The notes beneath the pieces were generated by a model. It was not told the origin of the DNA, did no database searches, and worked only from the letters and a program-made list of their open reading frames with translations. Positions 34,635-37,669 of a stretch of 37,669 bases of DNA are shown one piece after another; position 1 is the first letter of the stretch, and each line of letters opens with the position of its first letter. This DNA is from Caballeronia sp. dw_19 (GTDB taxonomy: Bacteria > Pseudomonadota > Gammaproteobacteria > Burkholderiales > Burkholderiaceae): positions 1 to 37,669 of the forward strand of contig NZ_JAAVUQ010000057.1 of assembly GCF_018449515.1 (NCBI RefSeq). The letters are read 5' to 3'. The position numbers were made by a program, and so were the translations under genes.

Positions 34635-35945
34635 ATGGAAACTCAATGCGCAATCCCCTTGCCGGCAGCAGTGCGGCGCGAACTGGGCGCGTCACATCGA
34701 TGGAAAGTGCTAGGCGTCGGCGTGGCCGCGAACGTTAGTTTTTCGGCTGCCGCTGCAGGCATTCCAACGACCGCCGTCTGGCTGCGCGCCGATTATCACC
34801 TCGGCAACGCGGCGCTCGGGTTGGCGCTTGGGGCCATGGGGCTGGGCGCCGCGCTCTCGGAATTGCCGTGGGGTGTGGCGACCGATCGCTGGGGCGACCG
34901 CCCCATCTTGCTGACCGGGTTGGCCACCACCGCCGCCGCGTTGCTCTCCATGATGCTGTTTGTCGTGCCGTCGCATGCGGCTGTTCCGGGTTTGTTGTGG
35001 CTGGTGATGTCGATGTGCCTGGTCGGTCTGGTCGGCGGGAGCGTGAATGGATCCAGCGGGCGTGCGGTCATGAGCTGGTTCCAGGAAGGCGAACGTGGTC
35101 TGGCCATGAGCATTCGCCAGACCGCCGTGCCGCTTGGCGGTGGCCTGGGCGCGTTGATCCTGCCCTGGCTTGCCTCCACTGGAGGATTCCGCCCGGTCTA
35201 CGGCGTGCTGGCGGCCATGTGCGCGGTCTCGGGTGTGCTCACCTGGCTTTGGCTGCATGAGCCGCCGAAGGTGGCTGTCGGAGCGCATGCCGGTTCGAAT
35301 GCGAGTTCGCCTATGCCGGCCGTGCCCGCGGTCGGTCCGCTGCGTGACGGGATGATTTGGCGTGTCGTGGCCGGCATCGGCATCTTGTGCGTTCCACAGT
35401 TCGCGGTGGTGACTTTCGCCACCGTGTTTTTGCATGACTTCGGGCATGTCGGCATAGCGGGTATTACCGCGACGATGGTCACCGTCCAGCTCGGCGCGAT
35501 GATCATGCGCGTTGCAAGCGGCCGTTTCACCGATAAACGCGGCAACCGGCGGGCGTATTTGCGCGGATCGACGCTGGTCGCGGTGGCGTCGTTCGTGGTG
35601 CTGGGCGCTGCGGTGGGGTCGGGTCACCGGTTGCCGGAAGCGTTGCTGATGGTGCTGATCGCGTTCGCCGGAATCTGCGTGTCCGCGTGGCACGGCGTGG
35701 CCTACACGGAACTCGCGACGCTGGCCGGAAAGGGTCGCGCGGGCACGGCGCTCGGGATGGTCAACACGGTCGTTTATCTCGGCTTGTTCCTGACGCCGCT
35801 GTGCATTCCGCATTTGCTCGCGATCGGATCATGGGGCGTTGTCTGGATAGCTGCGGCTGTCTGTGCACTGGTTGCTTATCCGCTGTTTCCGAAACCGGTG
35901 AAGTCAGTGAGGAGGTCAGTGAAGCCGGCGGCGCGGGTGTCGTGA
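34635..35945 (+). CDS. Major facilitator superfamily transporter
   Basis: 436 residues from the ATG at 34635 (AGAGAGAAAAGC upstream); 46 earlier residues of the open frame overlap the lysR promoter and are not coding. About twelve membrane helices can be seen, with the MFS motif GVATDRWGDRP between helices 2 and 3 and GRFTDKRGNRR between 8 and 9. The family resembles CynX/NimT-type and other small-molecule exporters or importers. The substrate cannot be given. Divergent from its probable regulator, it is followed by a G-rich tract directly after the stop. Confidence 0.92.
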   Translation: METQCAIPLPAAVRRELGASHRWKVLGVGVAANVSFSAAAAGIPTTAVWLRADYHLGNAALGLALGAMGLGAALSELPWGVATDRWGDRPILLTGLATTAAALLSMMLFVVPSHAAVPGLLWLVMSMCLVGLVGGSVNGSSGRAVMSWFQEGERGLAMSIRQTAVPLGGGLGALILPWLASTGGFRPVYGVLAAMCAVSGVLTWLWLHEPPKVAVGAHAGSNASSPMPAVPAVGPLRDGMIWRVVAGIGILCVPQFAVVTFATVFLHDFGHVGIAGITATMVTVQLGAMIMRVASGRFTDKRGNRRAYLRGSTLVAVASFVVLGAAVGSGHRLPEALLMVLIAFAGICVSAWHGVAYTELATLAGKGRAGTALGMVNTVVYLGLFLTPLCIPHLLAIGSWGVVWIAAAVCALVAYPLFPKPVKSVRRSVKPAARVS

Positions 35946-35983
35946 GGGGTTTGGTTGCGGGCTTGGTCGGTTGAGGAGGGTGG
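35946..35983 (+). other. G-rich tract behind the MFS stop codon
   Basis: Directly after the TGA come GGGG (35946-35949), GG, GGG (35959-35961), further GG pairs and GGG (35978-35980), nearly free of C on the coding strand. The loops are longer than in the window-end G4 motifs, so quadruplex formation is less certain. It contains GGTCGGTT, also found in the repeat near 37513. Confidence 0.4.
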
Positions 35984-35984
35984 T

Positions 35985-36397
35985 TTATCGTGTCCTACCG
36001 CCTTCGCTGGCTTTCCATAATCGCCGATATGGGGCGAACCATTCGCTCGCATCTTTCAAGATGCTGGCTAGCCGAACGGGATCGTGGCGCATGCTGCTGC
36101 GGCAAGGAATTGGCGACCCCGTCCAGCTACGGTTGATGAGCAAAAAGGCCGCTGCGGCGAGCCGGTACGGGCGGCGTTGCGCGTCACGATCGCGCACGAT
36201 CAGCCCGGCATGCTCAAGCACCCGGAGATGCCTGGACGCAACGGCGGGCGTTATGTCGAACGGCTCTGCAAGTTCCGATATCGATACCGATGCCTCTCCT
36301 CGGGCGCGCCACGCAAGGATTGCCCCTGGGTCGGATCGGCGAGCGCCGCGAAGGTCGAGTTAAGGAGGTCGGTGCTCGCGCGCGCTTGATGGTTCAT
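35985..36397 (-). pseudogene. Broken ArsR-family regulator gene
   Basis: Reading from the ATG at 36397 gives FAALADPT, the start of the ArsR helix-turn-helix protein, then meets a stop. One base later in register the family continues as AILAWRARGEASVSISELAEPFDITPAVASRHLRVLEHAGLIVRD (in part) down to the TAA at 35985. One base is missing near 36322-36327, next to a G-run (CAGGGG), so the expected R-G-A is disrupted. About 30 codons that do not fit the family sit between RLAAA and LKDASEWFAPYRRLW, and the usual C-terminus is cut short. No metal-efflux or AHSA1-type partner gene is adjacent. The gene is a decaying remnant unless the deletion is a sequencing error. Confidence 0.8.
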
Positions 36398-36590
36398 GAC
36401 GTCAGTGCTTTGCTAACCACTCGATATGGTTGAAACAGACGGCCGGAATGTCAAGGTACGGAAGGAGCGTGGGCATTCGTCTACAGGTTTTGGACTGTAT
36501 TTCGACGATCCGAATCATCGCTTTGGTGCAAACCCGCCGGACCGATTCGCGCTCCAGCAGAAAAAGCGTGTTGCCGCTACTATTCCGATG

Positions 36591-37442
36591 ATGAAAAATC
36601 TGCCGGACTACGCGTCTCGAACGCTTTCGAACCCACTCTACGATTTTGTCGAACGGCATCCGCGGCTGTTCGTTTTGTCCGGTGCTGGAATTAGTACGGA
36701 ATCCGGAATACCTTGCTACCGGGACACTGAAGGGCAGCGTACCGGTCGAGCGCCTATTTTGCTGAAAGACTTCATGGACTCGGAGTTTGCGCGCAAGCGC
36801 TATTGGGCACGCAGCATGATCGGCTGGCCATTGGTCGCGGGTGCCGCACCGAATGCAGCGCATCTCGCGGTTGCCCGGCTTGAGCGCCTGGGGTTGTTCG
36901 AACGGCTTGTCACGCAGAACGTCGATGGACTGCACACGAGCGCGGGCAATACGGACGTGATCGAATTGCACGGCAATATCGGCCGGGTGCGGTGTATGGA
37001 ATGCGGCGACGAGACTTCGCGGGCGGCGCTCCAGCCACGACTTATCGCCGATAACCCGGGCTTCGTCGGCTTGGCTGCGTTGCCGGTGGCGGACGGCGAT
37101 GCGCAGCTCGAAGGCTATGATTTCGCCGCTTTTCATGTACCGGGCTGCACGCGCTGCGGCGGCTTGCTCAAGCCGGACGTCGTGTTTTTCGGCGAAGGGG
37201 TGCCACGGACCCGCGTGGACGCGGCGGCTGCCGCGCTAGAGCAAGCCGATGCCATGCTCGTGCTTGGTTCGTCGCTGATGGTGTATTCGGGATTTCGCTT
37301 TTGCGAGTGGGCCGCGCGTGCCGGCAAGCCGATAGCGGCGGTCAATCTTGGAAAGACGCGCGCCGACGCGCTATTGCAACTGAAGGTCGAAGCACCGTGC
37401 GGGGCGACGCTCGATGCGCTGGCGAGCGACCTCAACCGTTAG
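36591..37442 (+). CDS. Sir2-family NAD-dependent protein deacetylase
   Basis: 283 residues from the ATG at 36591 (an ATG at 36588 is adjacent). Sirtuin motifs: VLSGAGISTESGIPCYRD (NAD site), TQNVDGLHTSAG, ELHGNIGRVRCMECG, with zinc cysteines C-x2-C in CMEC and again in CTRCGG, and VLGSSLMVYSG. Family length 230-290, so it is complete. It removes acyl groups from lysine using NAD. Earlier in-frame ATG/GTG codons from 36426 lack sirtuin similarity. It is a single gene, followed by a G-quadruplex motif. Some bacterial class II sirtuins act on metabolic enzymes such as acetyl-CoA synthetase, but the target here is unknown. Confidence 0.95.
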   Translation: MKNLPDYASRTLSNPLYDFVERHPRLFVLSGAGISTESGIPCYRDTEGQRTGRAPILLKDFMDSEFARKRYWARSMIGWPLVAGAAPNAAHLAVARLERLGLFERLVTQNVDGLHTSAGNTDVIELHGNIGRVRCMECGDETSRAALQPRLIADNPGFVGLAALPVADGDAQLEGYDFAAFHVPGCTRCGGLLKPDVVFFGEGVPRTRVDAAAAALEQADAMLVLGSSLMVYSGFRFCEWAARAGKPIAAVNLGKTRADALLQLKVEAPCGATLDALASDLNR

Positions 37443-37464
37443 TTTTTCGCTCGCGCCGGTGGAC

Positions 37465-37492
37465 GGGTTTTGGGGGTTTTGGTGGGGTGGGG
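37465..37492 (+). other. G-quadruplex motif behind the sirtuin stop
   Basis: G-runs of 3 (37465-37467), 5 (37472-37476), 4 (37484-37487) and 4 (37489-37492) with loops of 4, 7 and 1 base meet the G3+N1-7 rule on the coding strand, 22 bases after the TAG stop. Confidence 0.65.
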
Positions 37493-37510
37493 ATGGTGGT
37501 TGATGTTGGG

Positions 37511-37590
37511 TGGTCGGTTCTCGTGTTAGTGGGCGGGGTTTATGCCGGGGTGGTCGGGTCTGGGGTTAGCGGTCGGGGTCTATGCCGGGT
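37511..37590 (+). repeat. Two tandem 40-base units in the right-hand intergenic tract
   Basis: 37511-37550 and 37551-37590 each begin TGGTCGG and end TATGCCGGG; 33 of 40 positions agree. The unit contains GGTTAG and GGTCGG words also present, inverted, at the left end of the window (for example the 11-mer GGGTTAGCGGT at 37563-37573 and its complement at 9-19). A dispersed intergenic repeat is likely. Confidence 0.6.
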
Positions 37591-37669
37591 TGGTGCTTTC
37601 GGCCGTGGTGGTCTGCATGAGTCGGATTTTCTCTTTATCACTGTTAGCCACTGTGCGTGGCGGCACGTC

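Noticed and set aside
36426..36590. N-terminal extension of the sirtuin
   Set aside because: The 55 added residues show no sirtuin similarity, so the ATG near 36591 is a better start.
36402..37136. 244-codon minus-strand open frame opposite the sirtuin
   Set aside because: The plus strand encodes a complete sirtuin; the minus frame shows no family features.
1..37669. CRISPR array, insertion sequence, tRNA, rRNA or prophage
   Set aside because: I found no regularly spaced repeats, transposase genes, tRNA-like cloverleaf or phage genes.

Overview
The window looks like a chromosomal or megaplasmid segment of a Burkholderiaceae bacterium close to Paraburkholderia, Caballeronia or Burkholderia. 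The evidence is high GC with GTG/TTG starts, beta-proteobacterial protein sequences throughout, and gene sets typical of that group. I see no rRNA, tRNA, CRISPR array, insertion sequence or prophage. One gene, an ArsR-family regulator, is clearly broken.

Layout. 74-5668 (minus) is an organosulfur cluster, in transcription order: flavin monooxygenase (SsuD/LLM type), thiol dioxygenase, four-domain rhodanese, SsuA-like binding protein, SfnB/DszC-like flavoprotein. 5957-9010 (minus) holds a small coiled-coil protein and the peroxide-detoxifying pair ahpC-ahpF with a strong terminator. 9304-13433 is a mixed block: F420-reductase-like protein (+), DppA-type binding protein (-), ribA (+) and a 2OG-Fe(II) oxygenase (-). 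13572-16587 (minus) is a predicted SOS unit: a RecB-like nuclease/XPD-DinG helicase fusion under a perfect LexA box, followed by a serine-recombinase homologue that has lost its catalytic residues. 16943-21130 (+) is one giant CheB-CheR-PAS-histidine kinase-receiver protein.

21165-30127 (minus) is a respiratory and fermentative block: phosphoketolase (xfp), acetate kinase (ackA), a coxMNOP-like terminal oxidase (subunits II, I, III and a small membrane protein) and a triheme cytochrome c. Phosphoketolase makes acetyl phosphate, AckA turns it into acetate and ATP, and the oxidase with its cytochrome would take electrons to oxygen. An FNR-like half-match upstream suggests low-oxygen control, but this is inference. 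30300-33489 (minus) is a compact operon: Rieske-FAD oxidoreductase, UdgX-type uracil-DNA glycosylase, a DUF3175 protein, a 22-residue ORF and a coupled hypothetical protein. 33607-35945 is a divergent LysR/MFS pair, 35985-36397 the arsR pseudogene, and 36591-37442 a sirtuin.

The most notable signals are: (1) the LexA-box palindrome of 30 bp lying on the start codon of the nuclease-helicase; (2) the catalytically dead recombinase behind it; (3) a UdgX glycosylase with the KRRLH suicide loop in an operon with a Rieske reductase; (4) an oxidase subunit I lacking the usual Glu and Lys proton-channel residues; and (5) G-quadruplex-prone tracts on the coding strand directly behind the stop codons at both ends of the window.
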